The notes under the pieces were generated by a model that worked only from the letters and a program-made list of their open reading frames with translations, did not search any database and was not told where the DNA came from. This document shows, in pieces, positions 50,764-60,190 of a DNA stretch of 64,000 nucleotides. This DNA is from Amycolatopsis viridis (lineage in GTDB: Bacteria; Actinomycetota; Actinomycetes; Mycobacteriales; Pseudonocardiaceae). The stretch is taken from contig NZ_JAANOU010000001.1 in NCBI RefSeq assembly GCF_011758765.1, positions 186,001-250,000 on the forward strand, in the 5' to 3' direction. The position numbers and the translations under genes were made by a program. Position 1 is the stretch's first letter. Every line of letters begins with the position of its first letter.

Positions 50764-51711
50764 GTGTTGCAGGCTAACGCGGCCATGAGCAGGGGCACGG
50801 CATCCGCCGTGCGCTGGCTCGTCCGCGCCCTGCTCCTGATCGCCGGCATCGCGGCCGCCTGGCTGATCGGCGACGCGACCGCCTCCGCCGCTCAGCTCGC
50901 CCCCGCGCCCGCGGCCGAAGCGCAGCCGAACGGCGACGAGGCGACCCCGGTCACCGACCGCGTGATGGCCGCCACCGACGACCTCACCTGGGGTGTCTCC
51001 GATCTGGTCGGCGACACCACCGCCACCGCGCTGCGGTACGGCACGGCGGGTGGCCCAGCCATCCCCGCCCGCGGCGCGGAGGCCGCTGCGGACCTGCGTC
51101 AGACGGTCCACACCTTCACCCGCGACGCGGTGCTGCACCCGGTGGCGCGCACCCTCGGCACGGCCGAGCACATCAGCCGCAAGCCGCAGGACGCATCGCA
51201 GGTGATCGGCCAGGCACTGACCCCGACGCCCGCGTTCCAGGGCTTCCGCGCCAAGGTGTGGGGCTTCCTGCACCCGAACGGCGCCGGCCTGATCAAGCTG
51301 CCGGGCCTCCGCGGCGCCTCCGCGCACAACGAGTCCGTTGTGCCGACGGCGGCGCAGGCACTGCCCGTCTTCGCGGCCCCGCCCGTCGTGGGCCCGGTCG
51401 CGGTGACCGCGCCGGACGGCCCGACCGCCCAGACGGTCCCGGCCGTCCAGCACGACGACGGCACCGGCCGCACTCACGGTGACGAGCGGGACCAGTTCCC
51501 GTACTCGCCGCTGCACGGACCGCTCGCGCCCGCGGGTGTTCCGATGGCCCCCGGTGGTGTCGCCACCGGTGGTCACCTCGACGGCCTGCTGTTCGGCGTT
51601 CCCGCCGGCGGCCCGGCCGTGCACGGTGTGGACGACCGCAGTGCCGTCCGCATCGTTTCCCGGCACACGCCGGTTCAGCCGGGCGAGCAGCCCGGTGTCA
51701 CTCCTGACTGA
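50764..51711 (+). CDS. Secreted protein of unknown function
   Basis: The 315-residue protein begins with a long signal peptide (WLVRALLLIAGIAAAWLIGD, cleaved near ASA). The body is rich in Ala, Pro, Gly and Val, with a helical region (DDLTWGVSDLVGDTTATALR) and a low-complexity C-terminal half. No family or catalytic motif is recognised. The GTG start has AGGAG four bases upstream; TTG at 50767 would have better spacing. It lies between the small repeat proteins and the chaplin-like protein and is probably part of the same surface layer. Confidence 0.7.
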   Translation: MLQANAAMSRGTASAVRWLVRALLLIAGIAAAWLIGDATASAAQLAPAPAAEAQPNGDEATPVTDRVMAATDDLTWGVSDLVGDTTATALRYGTAGGPAIPARGAEAAADLRQTVHTFTRDAVLHPVARTLGTAEHISRKPQDASQVIGQALTPTPAFQGFRAKVWGFLHPNGAGLIKLPGLRGASAHNESVVPTAAQALPVFAAPPVVGPVAVTAPDGPTAQTVPAVQHDDGTGRTHGDERDQFPYSPLHGPLAPAGVPMAPGGVATGGHLDGLLFGVPAGGPAVHGVDDRSAVRIVSRHTPVQPGEQPGVTPD

Positions 51712-51907
51712 TTGTCGCGCGGGGTAGCTCGAGCGCCGCCCTGTTTCGCCGTGCCCCTTCTTCGGACCGGCGTCGCGCGCACAGCCAGAGCACCCCGCTT
51801 TTCCAGCCTTCGCGGGCTTCCTCACCCATGCCCGCGATCCCCGGTGCTCTGTTCGTGCACCGACCCCCAAGCCCCGCAAGGGAACCCGAAGAAAAGGAGA
51901 TACCCCC

Positions 51908-54814
51908 ATGCAGACCTGGGCAAAGCGCGGAATTCAGACCGCGCTGGTCACGGGTGGCTTGCTGATGCTGGGTACCGGCATCGCATCTGCCGACGAGAAC
52001 GTCAACCCGGACAGTCCTGCCGGTCCGCTGGACGTCAACCTGAGCGTCCCGGTCGACGTCCAGGACAACGCCCTGGGCACCCTGGGCAAGCAGGTCAACC
52101 TTCCCGAGGTTCACCGGGAGATCAGCACCAAGCCGGTCACCGGCGCGGTGAACAAGGCTTCGGCCCCGATCGCCAAGACGGGCGCCTTGAAGCCGGCCGC
52201 CCCGGCACTCGGTGCCGCCAACGGTGTGGTCGCGAAGGCCACCGACGCCGCCAGCGGTGCCGCCGAGCGCGTCGGTCAGGCGACGCACCCCGGTGCGCAG
52301 CGCGCCGCGCAGGACGTCACTCCGTCCGTGCAGGACAACGGCGACCCCTTCCACGGCAACAAGGTCTCGGCCAACGCCGCTGTGCCGATCCTGATCAGCG
52401 GCAACGCCCTCGGCGTGCTGGGTGACGCGAACGTCCACTCGGACGCCTCCCAGAGCTACGCGCACAACTCCGACATCAAGACCAGCGGTGCGCACGGCGG
52501 CCTCGCCGGCAACGTGGTGGCGCTGGACTGGGCCCTGCCCGTCCAGATCTCCGGCAACGCGCTCGGCCTCGTCGGCAGCGGCCACTCCTCCGGCAGCGCC
52601 ACGCAGTCCGCGTCGACCACCGGTGACATCGTCACCGACGGCACCAACGGTGGCCTGGCCGGCAACGTCGTCTCCCCGCAGGGCGCGACCCCGCTGCAGG
52701 TCTCGGGCAACGCGCTGGGCTGGTTCCTCGGCCACGCCGAGACCGACTTCGCGGGCTCCAGCGAGGCGCAGTCCGGCGGCTCGATCCAGACGCACGGGTC
52801 GAAGGGCGCGGGCAGCGGTAACGTCGCCGGCGTTCCGGTGGCCCTGCCCGCCAAGGTGTCCGGCAACGCCGTCTCCTGGGGCGGCGACGCCGACGTGCCG
52901 GCCGGTGCGTACGACGCCGCGGCCCAGGCGGGCGACACCAAGCCGGGCATGAACGGCATCCCGAGCTACATCCAGACCGACGGGGACGACTCGTTCCTGG
53001 CCGGCAACGTCGCGCAGCCGCAGCCCGCGGTGCCGGCGACCGTCGCGGGCAACGCCGCGGCCTGGGTGGGCAACTCGCTCGTCGGCGGCGGCGCGGACCG
53101 CCAGCACGGCGGCGTGGACCTCGGCAGCGACGCCAAGTCCGGCGGCTTCACCAGCACCAGCGGTGAGGACGCGGCCGGCTCCGGCAACATCGCGGACGCG
53201 CCCGTCGCGCTCCCGGTCGAGGCGTTCTGCGTCGGCGGGACCTGGATCGGCAACGCGCACGCCAGCGGCTGCGACAACGACACCGACGCCGAAGCCGGCT
53301 CGGGCACCTACACCAGCGGCAACGGCTCGTTCATCGGTGGCAACACCGTGTCCGCCCCGCCGGCCGGCACCGTCGAGGTCTTCGGCGTGGGCGGCTCGTG
53401 GATCGGCAACGCCTCGGGCAGCGCGACCGAGACCAAGGACGTCAAGGCCGGCGGCTACAACGGCAGCCAGGGCAACGACTCCACCGGCTCGGGCAACGTC
53501 GTGCAGACCCCGGTGGCCCTGCCCGCCGAGATCTTCGGCGTCGGTGGCTCGTGGATCGGCCAGGGCGCCGGCAAGGCGACCGAGACCAAGACCGTGACCT
53601 CCGGTGGCGGCGGCAACACCCAGGACGACCACGGCGCGGGCAGCGCGAACCTGGTGCAGGTTCCGGTGTCGGCCCCCGTGCAGGCGTTCGGCATCGGCGG
53701 GGCGTGGATCGGCCAGGGCAGCGGCGCGGCCGCGACCGACACCACCTCCACCGCGGGTGGCACCGGGCACGCCAACGGCAAGGAAGGCTTCCTGTCGGGC
53801 AACCTGGGCGCGGTTCCGGTTTCGCTGCCGGCGCAGGTGCACGGCATCGGCGGCGCCTGGATCGGCAACGGCTTCGGCCTGTCGGAGAACGTGACCGACT
53901 CGACCGCGGGCGGCGACCTGTCGACCACCGGTGAGGGCGGCTCGGTTGCCGGCAACATCATCGAGGCGCCGGTCGGCGCCGTGGCCACCGTGTTCGGTGA
54001 CGCCGCGGTGTGGGGCGGTGTCGTGAAGGGCGACGGCAACAACGACGTCGTGTCCACCGCGGGTGGCGACGCCACGACCAACGGTGACGGCGGCTCGATC
54101 GCCGGCGACGTGGTCGCGGCCCAGCTGCTGCCGGTGGCGCAGGTGTTCGGCAACGCCGCGAGCCTGGTCGGCGTGGCGCACGCGGCCGGCCTGAACAGCA
54201 CCGAGGCCACCTCGGGTGGGGACATCACCACCTCGGGCGAGGGCGGCGCGCTGTCCGGCGACATCTTCGACGTCCCGGCCGCCGCGGTGGCGCAGGTGTT
54301 CGGCAATGCCGCGTCGCTGGGCGGGGTCGCGCACGCGGTCGCCGTGAACGACACCACCGGGACCGTGGGCGGCACGGACACCACGTCCGGCCCGGCCAAG
54401 GCCCTGTCGGGGATCGCCAAGCAGGTGCCGCTGGGCGCGGTCGTCCAGGTCTACAACATCCCGGCCGGCCTGATCGCGGTCACCAGCACCGCCGTCCAGA
54501 ACGCGACGGACGTCTCGGTTGCCGACCGCAAGCCGCAGATCGACCTGCCCATCACCATGCCGGAGATGGGGGCCACCGCGCTGCCGTCGCTGCCGGTCCG
54601 CTCCGAGCGTTCCGCGCTGCCGCAGGCGAACACGCTGCCGGTCGAGCTGCCCGCCGCGGGCCTGCCCACGCTGCCGGAGCTGCCCACGAACGCCGAGGGC
54701 CTGCTGCCCCACGGCGACGTCCCGGCTCTCGCGCAGCTGGACTCCGACCCGACCGCCGTCTTCAACCAGGTCACCGACCTGGTGAGCGGCAAGGGAATCC
54801 ACATCCAGGGCTGA
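51908..54814 (+). CDS. Giant chaplin-like repeat protein
   Basis: The 968-residue protein has a signal peptide (RGIQTALVTGGLLMLGTGI, cleaved near ASA) and then about 14 repeats of roughly 50 residues. The core reads like the chaplin domain: G-x-GSGNVVQTPVALPAEIFG, then GGSWIGxG, comparable to SGNVVQVPVHVPVNVCGN. Most units lack the chaplin cysteine pair, but unit 6 has both (EAFCVGGTWIGN and ASGCDND). A Pro/Leu-rich tail from about residue 875 follows; no LPxTG anchor is seen. AAGGAG stands eight bases before ATG. It probably forms amyloid-like surface fibrils, as chaplins do, by inference. Confidence 0.8.
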   Translation: MQTWAKRGIQTALVTGGLLMLGTGIASADENVNPDSPAGPLDVNLSVPVDVQDNALGTLGKQVNLPEVHREISTKPVTGAVNKASAPIAKTGALKPAAPALGAANGVVAKATDAASGAAERVGQATHPGAQRAAQDVTPSVQDNGDPFHGNKVSANAAVPILISGNALGVLGDANVHSDASQSYAHNSDIKTSGAHGGLAGNVVALDWALPVQISGNALGLVGSGHSSGSATQSASTTGDIVTDGTNGGLAGNVVSPQGATPLQVSGNALGWFLGHAETDFAGSSEAQSGGSIQTHGSKGAGSGNVAGVPVALPAKVSGNAVSWGGDADVPAGAYDAAAQAGDTKPGMNGIPSYIQTDGDDSFLAGNVAQPQPAVPATVAGNAAAWVGNSLVGGGADRQHGGVDLGSDAKSGGFTSTSGEDAAGSGNIADAPVALPVEAFCVGGTWIGNAHASGCDNDTDAEAGSGTYTSGNGSFIGGNTVSAPPAGTVEVFGVGGSWIGNASGSATETKDVKAGGYNGSQGNDSTGSGNVVQTPVALPAEIFGVGGSWIGQGAGKATETKTVTSGGGGNTQDDHGAGSANLVQVPVSAPVQAFGIGGAWIGQGSGAAATDTTSTAGGTGHANGKEGFLSGNLGAVPVSLPAQVHGIGGAWIGNGFGLSENVTDSTAGGDLSTTGEGGSVAGNIIEAPVGAVATVFGDAAVWGGVVKGDGNNDVVSTAGGDATTNGDGGSIAGDVVAAQLLPVAQVFGNAASLVGVAHAAGLNSTEATSGGDITTSGEGGALSGDIFDVPAAAVAQVFGNAASLGGVAHAVAVNDTTGTVGGTDTTSGPAKALSGIAKQVPLGAVVQVYNIPAGLIAVTSTAVQNATDVSVADRKPQIDLPITMPEMGATALPSLPVRSERSALPQANTLPVELPAAGLPTLPELPTNAEGLLPHGDVPALAQLDSDPTAVFNQVTDLVSGKGIHIQG

Positions 54815-54829
54815 TGCCCTGATCCGAGG

Positions 54830-54862
54830 CGGGCCCGGGAGCACACGCTCCCGGGCCCGTTT
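54830..54862 (+). terminator. Rho-independent terminator after the chaplin-like gene
   Basis: A 13-bp stem (CGGGCCCGGGAGC / GCTCCCGGGCCCG) with an ACAC loop is followed by TTT. It lies between the convergent chaplin-like and LigB-type genes. Confidence 0.88.
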
Positions 54863-54874
54863 CGCTGCGCGCGG

Positions 54875-55645
54875 TCAGCCGATCTGCACGGACCGCTTCG
54901 CCAGGCCGTACCAGTAGCCGTCGATCACCGTCTCCGGCCGGGTGTCGTCGGAACCGGCGCCGAGGCTGACGAACAGCGGCGCGAAGTGCTCGATGCGCGG
55001 GTGGGCGAGGGTGGCGGCCGGCGCCTTGTGGCGGAAGTCGAGCAGCGCGTCGAGGTCGCGGGCACGCAGCGTTTCCGCGCCCCACTGGTCGAACTCGGCC
55101 GACCACTGCGGCGGGGGGCCGTCCACGCCGACACCCATCGCGGAGAGGTTGTGCGTGAAGAACCCGCTGCCGATGATCAGCACCCCCTCGTCGCGCAACG
55201 GCTTGAGCTTGCGGCCCAGCTCGAACAGCTGCCGCGGGTCGAGGGTCGGCATGGACAGTTGCAGCACCGGTACGTCGGCGTCCGGGTACATCTCCACCAG
55301 CGGCACGTAGGCGCCGTGGTCGAGGCCGCGTTCGGGAGCCTCGTGCACCTCGGTGCCGGGGCCGTGCAGGAGCTTGCGCACCTTGGCGGCGAGCCCGGGT
55401 GCGCCGGGGGCCGGGTAGGTGACCGCGTAGTAGCGGTCCGGGAAGCCCCAGAAGTCGTAGACCAGTGGGACCGTCGTGGTGGCGCCGACGGTGACCGGGG
55501 CCTCCTCCCAGTGCGCCGAGACGACGAGGATCGCCTTCGGCTGGGGCAGGTTCGCCGACCAGTCCGCGAGCTGGCGGGTCCATCGGGCGTCGTCGGCGAG
55601 CGGTGGCGCGCCATGGCTCAGGTAGAGCACGGGAGTCGCACTCAT
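54875..55645 (-). CDS. LigB/DODA-type extradiol ring-cleavage dioxygenase
   Basis: The 256-residue protein belongs to the class III extradiol dioxygenases related to YgiD, a DOPA 4,5-dioxygenase. Metal and active-site residues visible are His in LYLSHGAPPL, His in VSAHWEE, His in LDHGAYVPL and His in GSGFFTHNL. The metal-dependent family opens catechol rings; the natural substrate here is unknown. The ATG at 55645 has GGAGG five bases upstream. No catechol pathway genes are adjacent. Confidence 0.85.
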   Translation of the reverse strand: MSATPVLYLSHGAPPLADDARWTRQLADWSANLPQPKAILVVSAHWEEAPVTVGATTTVPLVYDFWGFPDRYYAVTYPAPGAPGLAAKVRKLLHGPGTEVHEAPERGLDHGAYVPLVEMYPDADVPVLQLSMPTLDPRQLFELGRKLKPLRDEGVLIIGSGFFTHNLSAMGVGVDGPPPQWSAEFDQWGAETLRARDLDALLDFRHKAPAATLAHPRIEHFAPLFVSLGAGSDDTRPETVIDGYWYGLAKRSVQIG

Positions 55646-55769
55646 CGCAGCCTCCATGTTTGAAAGTTCAACTACTACGGTACCCGACGCCGCGAGACCG
55701 GGCGATATTCCCGCGTCCGGAACCGGTACAGACTGGCCGGCGGCGCGGGGCGCGCGCCTATCCTGGGCC

Positions 55770-56141
55770 ATGGTGGTCAACGTGGCGATCTACCTGGTCA
55801 CGTGCGTCACGCCGCCGGTGCTGTTCTGGCTCGCGAGCAAGACCCCCGCGGTGGTCGCCGCCCTGCGGCGCCACGGTGAGCCCGTCCCGGCCGGCCTGCC
55901 CATCGAACGGCTGGCCGCGGACCTGCGCCGGGTGCGCCGCGCGCTGGAGAGCCTCGCGCCCGAGTCGCCGATGGTCCGCCGCCGCGCGACGTGCCAGGCG
56001 TACGACGCGCTGCTGGTGCAGGCGTGCGCCGCGCTCGGCCTGCGGCACTGGCTGGACGACCTCCCCGAGGGTGTGGAACGCGACGTGGAACGCCTGCGCG
56101 TCGAGGAGGCGTTGCGCGGGGCCGGGTTAGCGGTTCCCTGA
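55770..56141 (+). CDS. Small conserved membrane-anchored protein
   Basis: The 123-residue protein has one N-terminal membrane segment (VVNVAIYLVTCVTPPVLFWL) and a cytoplasmic helical part with an Arg-rich stretch (ADLRRVRRALESL) and a short CQAYDALLVQACAALG. It looks like a conserved actinobacterial gene of unknown function. The ATG at 55770 is chosen; earlier in-frame sequence lacks coding character. It overlaps the UvrA-like gene convergently by 15 bp. Confidence 0.7.
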   Translation: MVVNVAIYLVTCVTPPVLFWLASKTPAVVAALRRHGEPVPAGLPIERLAADLRRVRRALESLAPESPMVRRRATCQAYDALLVQACAALGLRHWLDDLPEGVERDVERLRVEEALRGAGLAVP

Positions 56142-58310
56142 CAGCCGGGCCAGGTGCCGCCCGGTCGTGGACCGTTCCTGGCGCACCAGCTCGGCCGGCG
56201 GCCCCTGGAACAGCACCCGTCCGCCGTGCCGGCCCGGGCCGGGGCCGAGGTCGACGATCCAGTCCGCGCGGGCTATCACGTCCAGGTTGTGCTCGATCAC
56301 CACGACCGTCGAACCGGCCGACACCAGCCGGTCGAACAGCTCGATCAGGCCGGCGACGTCCGCGGGGTGCAGCCCAGTGGTGGGCTCGTCGAAGACGTAC
56401 GTGCGGCCGGGCCGGGCGAGCTCGACGGCGAGCTTGAGGCGCTGCCGTTCGCCGCCGGACAGCGTGTTCAACGGCTGGCCCAGCGACAGGTACCCGATGC
56501 CGACCTCGACCAGCCGGTCCAGCATCGGTTCGTCCGGGAAGACCTCCCGCGCGTCCCGCACGCTGAGGTCGAGCACCTCGCTGATCGTGTGGCCGCGGTA
56601 GGTGTAGCGCAGGACGTCCTCGACGAACCGCCGCCCCTCGCACTCCTCGCACGTCGAGACCACCGGGTCGAGGAAAGCCAGGTCGGTGTAGAGCACGCCG
56701 AGGCCGTGGCAGCGCGGGCAGGCCCCCGCGGAGTTTGCGCTGAACAGCGACGGGCTCACCCCGTTCGCGGCGGCGAACCGCTGCCGGATGCCGTGGAGCA
56801 TCCCGGTGAACGTGGCCGGGCTGGACCGGCGCGAACCGCGGATCGGGCTCTGGTCGACCGACACCGCGTCCGGGACGAACCCGTGCACCAGCGTGCTCTT
56901 GCCGGACCCGGCCACGCCGGTGACGACGGTCAGCACCCCCAGCGGGATGTCCGCGTCGACGCCCCGCAGGTTGTGCCGGGTGGCGCCCCGGATCTGCAGG
57001 AACCGCTCGGCCGGCCGCGGGTTCTCCTTGATCCGCGGGCGGTGCCGCAGGTAGCGGCCGGTGGGGGTGTCCGCCAGCCCCGCGACCGCACCCTGGTAGA
57101 CCACGCGGCCGCCGTCCTGCCCGGCGCCGGGACCGAGGTCGACGACGTGGTCGGCCGCGGCGATCACGTCCGGGTCGTGCTCGACCACCAGCACGGTGTT
57201 CCCCTTGTCGCGCAGGCTCTTGAGCAGGGCGACCAGCTGCGCGACGTCGTCCGGGTGCAAACCCACGCTCGGCTCGTCGAACACGTAGAGCATGTCGGTG
57301 AGGCTGCTGCCCAGGTGCCGCACCATTTTCACGCGCTGCGACTCGCCACCGGACAGGGTCGAGGTCGGGCGGTCCAGTGTGAGGTACCCGAGCCCGATCG
57401 ACACGAGCCGCTCCAGTTGCGCGACCAGTCCGGCGACCACCGGCTCGGGTTCGGTCAGCGTGCGCACGAACGTCAGCAGGTCCTCGACCTCCATCGCGGC
57501 GCACTCGGCGATCGAGCGTCCGGCCACTGCGGACGCGAGCGCCTCCGGGGACAGGCGGGCGCCGTGGCACTTCGGGCAGGTTTCCTGGGTCACCACCCGC
57601 TCGAACGCCGCACGGGTGCGGCCCTTCAGCGAGTCGACGTCCTTGGGCAGCCAGATGCGTTCGAAGCGCGGCAGGAGGCCTTCGTGGTCCGGTGAGCCGT
57701 GCAGGAACGCGTCCCACTCCGCCGGGTCGTACTCGGCGAGCGGTTTGTCCAGGTCGAACAGGCCGGATTCGGCGAAGGTGCGCCACATCCATCCGCCCGG
57801 CTGGAACGTGGGGAAGCGGATGGCGCCCTCGTTCAGCGATCGGCTGCGGTCGACCAGCTCGTCGAGCACGATGGTGCGGGCCGTGCCCAGCCCGGTGCAG
57901 TGCGGGCACATCCCCTGCGGGTCGTTGAAGGAAAACGTGTTCGAGTACCCGGCGAACGGTCGGCCGGCACGCGACCACAGCAGCCGCATCAGCGAGTAGA
58001 TGTCGGTGACCGTGCCGACCGTCGAGCGCGGCCCCCCGCCGAGCCGCTTCTGGTCCACCACGATCGCGGCGGACAGGTTCTCGATCGCGTCCACGTCCGG
58101 CTGGCCGTAGCGGGGCAGCCGGTGGCGCACGAACGTGGTGAACGTTTCGCCGAGCTGCCGCTGCGATTCGGCGGCGATCGTGTCGAACACCAGCGAGGAC
58201 TTGCCCGATCCGGAGACCCCGGTGACGACGGTGAACGCGTGCTTCGGCAGCACGACCGTGACGTCGCGGAGGTTGTGTTCGCGGGCTCCCACCACCCGTA
58301 GTTCTGTCAT
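56127..58310 (-). CDS. UvrA-like ABC ATPase
   Basis: The 727-residue protein has two ABC ATPase halves like UvrA: Walker A GVSGSGKSS (about residues 30-38) and GVAGSGKST, signature motifs LSGGESQRVK and LSGGERQRLK, and zinc cysteines CPHC, CPKC, CPRC and CEEC. It is about 220 residues shorter than housekeeping UvrA, so parts of the DNA- and UvrB-binding insertions are probably missing. Related short proteins are linked to drug resistance in actinobacteria. It is divergent from a WYL regulator, which probably controls it. Confidence 0.88.
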   Translation of the reverse strand: MTELRVVGAREHNLRDVTVVLPKHAFTVVTGVSGSGKSSLVFDTIAAESQRQLGETFTTFVRHRLPRYGQPDVDAIENLSAAIVVDQKRLGGGPRSTVGTVTDIYSLMRLLWSRAGRPFAGYSNTFSFNDPQGMCPHCTGLGTARTIVLDELVDRSRSLNEGAIRFPTFQPGGWMWRTFAESGLFDLDKPLAEYDPAEWDAFLHGSPDHEGLLPRFERIWLPKDVDSLKGRTRAAFERVVTQETCPKCHGARLSPEALASAVAGRSIAECAAMEVEDLLTFVRTLTEPEPVVAGLVAQLERLVSIGLGYLTLDRPTSTLSGGESQRVKMVRHLGSSLTDMLYVFDEPSVGLHPDDVAQLVALLKSLRDKGNTVLVVEHDPDVIAAADHVVDLGPGAGQDGGRVVYQGAVAGLADTPTGRYLRHRPRIKENPRPAERFLQIRGATRHNLRGVDADIPLGVLTVVTGVAGSGKSTLVHGFVPDAVSVDQSPIRGSRRSSPATFTGMLHGIRQRFAAANGVSPSLFSANSAGACPRCHGLGVLYTDLAFLDPVVSTCEECEGRRFVEDVLRYTYRGHTISEVLDLSVRDAREVFPDEPMLDRLVEVGIGYLSLGQPLNTLSGGERQRLKLAVELARPGRTYVFDEPTTGLHPADVAGLIELFDRLVSAGSTVVVIEHNLDVIARADWIVDLGPGPGRHGGRVLFQGPPAELVRQERSTTGRHLARLSGNR

Positions 58311-58372
58311 GCACGCGAAGCTAGGAGCTATCGCGGTCACATCCTGGCCGCGTTTTCTGCCACGATCGACTC

Positions 58373-59326
58373 GTGCACGGACCGAGCGCGCGGATGCTGG
58401 AGCTGTTGTCGCTGCTGCAGACCGGCCGCACCTGGGGTGGCGCGGAGCTGGCAGGGCGGCTGGGCGTGTCCGCGCGCACCCTGCGGCGAGACGTCGAACG
58501 GCTGCGTGAGCTGGGGTTCCCGGTCCAGTCGGTGCCCGGCCCAGGTGGGCGCTACCAGCTCGTGGCCGGACGGGCGATGCCGCCACTGCTGCTCACCGAT
58601 GAGGAGGCGGTGGCGACCGTGGTCGGCCTGCGCTTCGCGGCGCTGGCGCAGGTGGACGGCGCCACGGGAGCCGCCGAGGGTGCGTTGCGGAAGCTGGAGC
58701 AGGTGCTGCCGGCGCGGCTGCGGTACCGGATCGCAGCGGTGCTGGCCTCGACCGAGGCGGTGTCCCGCGCCGCGGGCCTGCTCGACCTGCGCGTGCTGCA
58801 GCTGTTCGCGTCCGCCGCACACGCCCGCGAACACGTGCGGTTCGGCTACACCACCCGGGCCGGAGAACGCAGCGAACGCCGGGTCGAACCGTACCGCCAG
58901 GTGCTCCTGGGCAAGCGGTGGTACCTGCTGGCCTGGGACACCGACCGCCGCGACTGGCGGACGTTCCGCATCGACCGGATCACCGACGTGACCCTGCCGG
59001 GCACGACGTTCCCGCCGCGGCCGCTTCCGCCGGATCCGGTGAGCTTCGTGCAGACCAGTGCGAACGTCCCGCTGAGCAGGCACCGCGGCGTGGTCCGGTT
59101 CGACGCCCCGGTCCAGGTGGTGGCGGAACGGTTGATGACCGAGGCGGGCACGCTGGAACCGATCGACGAGCACCGGTGCCGGTTCGTCACCCCGGTCGAC
59201 TCGTGGGAGTGGCTCGCGATGACCCTGCCGATGGTGGGCGTGCCGTACACCATCGAAGGCCCGCCGGAGCTCGTCGAGCGCACCCGCGTGCTCGCCGGCC
59301 GCCTGCGCGCCGCCACCGGCGGGTGA
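58373..59326 (+). CDS. WYL-domain transcriptional regulator (YafY-type)
   Basis: The 317-residue regulator has an N-terminal winged-helix DNA-binding domain (GAELAGRLGVSARTLRRDVE, residues 23-42) and a WYL ligand-sensing domain (GKRWYLLAWDTDRRDWRTF, then RIDRI). A C-terminal WCX-like extension is present. It starts with GTG and is divergent from the UvrA-like gene with only 62 bp between starts. The pair fits a regulator controlling the neighbouring ATPase gene, though this is not proven. Confidence 0.88.
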   Translation: MHGPSARMLELLSLLQTGRTWGGAELAGRLGVSARTLRRDVERLRELGFPVQSVPGPGGRYQLVAGRAMPPLLLTDEEAVATVVGLRFAALAQVDGATGAAEGALRKLEQVLPARLRYRIAAVLASTEAVSRAAGLLDLRVLQLFASAAHAREHVRFGYTTRAGERSERRVEPYRQVLLGKRWYLLAWDTDRRDWRTFRIDRITDVTLPGTTFPPRPLPPDPVSFVQTSANVPLSRHRGVVRFDAPVQVVAERLMTEAGTLEPIDEHRCRFVTPVDSWEWLAMTLPMVGVPYTIEGPPELVERTRVLAGRLRAATGG

Positions 59327-59327
59327 G

Positions 59328-60086
59328 TCAGGAGGTGAGGAAGTCGCCGATCGCGGTGCCGAGCTCCGGTTGCGCGACGGCGCTGAGGTGGTTGCCCGGC
59401 ACACTGCGGTAGCGCCCGTGCGGCAGGACCTCCGCCAGCTCCGGAGCGGTCTTGACGTGCGGGTCCTCGGTGCCGGTCACCACGAGCGTCGGTGTCCCGA
59501 GCCGGGCCACGGCTGCCCGGGGCGTGTCGACCGAACTGTCCAGGACGTGCAGCAGGGCCTCGCGGTCGCCACCGGTCTGGCGGAAGAACGCCTCCGCCCG
59601 CCACTCCGGCGTGCCGCGCTCGAACGTCCCGAGATTGGTCAGCACCCGGCGGAAGTGGGTGGTGCCACCGCTCGTGTACTCGATGCCGTGCAGGCCCATG
59701 CCCGCGACGACCGCCCGCCGGGGCCGGGCGCCGCGCACCAGCATGCGGATGGCCGTCCGCCCGCCGAGCGAGTAGCCGCCCAGGTCGTAGTCGGTCAGGC
59801 CGAGGTGCTCGACGAGGTCGAGTGCGTCGTCGGTGAGCACGTCCGGCGGGTACGCGGCCGGGTCGTGCGGCTTCGCGCTCTCCCCGTGGCCACGCAGGTC
59901 CGGCATGATCACGCGGAACCCGAGACCGGCGAGGTGCGCGGCGTGACCGTAGCTGATCCAGTTGACCTGCGACGTGGAGAAGAAGCCGTGGATCAGCACC
60001 ACCGGACGTCCGTCGCCGGTCTCCCGGTAGGCGAGCCGCACGCCGTCCTGGGCGGTGAAGTACTGGATCTCGGGCCGCGGCGACAT
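59328..60086 (-). CDS. Alpha/beta hydrolase
   Basis: The 252-residue protein is a typical alpha/beta hydrolase: oxyanion region VVLIHGFF, DLRGHGESAKPHD, the nucleophile elbow GYSLGG (nucleophile Ser), an acidic residue in VTGTEDPHVK and the catalytic His in VPGNHLSAV. Substrate is unknown; the mid-domain resembles esterases and haloperoxidase-like hydrolases. The ATG at 60086 is used; a GTG at 60140 would add 18 residues of low-complexity sequence. Its stop is 2 bp from the WYL gene stop, in convergence. Confidence 0.85.
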   Translation of the reverse strand: MSPRPEIQYFTAQDGVRLAYRETGDGRPVVLIHGFFSTSQVNWISYGHAAHLAGLGFRVIMPDLRGHGESAKPHDPAAYPPDVLTDDALDLVEHLGLTDYDLGGYSLGGRTAIRMLVRGARPRRAVVAGMGLHGIEYTSGGTTHFRRVLTNLGTFERGTPEWRAEAFFRQTGGDREALLHVLDSSVDTPRAAVARLGTPTLVVTGTEDPHVKTAPELAEVLPHGRYRSVPGNHLSAVAQPELGTAIGDFLTS

Positions 60087-60190
60087 GCCGACATTCTGCT
60101 GCCCGTCCGCCGTGGACGGTGAACGTGTGGCGGGAGACACAACTTTCTCGCCCGTGACTATGCTCCGAGATCGACAACTCCCGGTAGAGG

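Noticed and set aside
51698-54844. A long minus-strand open frame opposite the chaplin-like gene
   Set aside because: It lacks a signal peptide and family features, while the plus-strand frame has a signal peptide, ribosome site and regular repeats.
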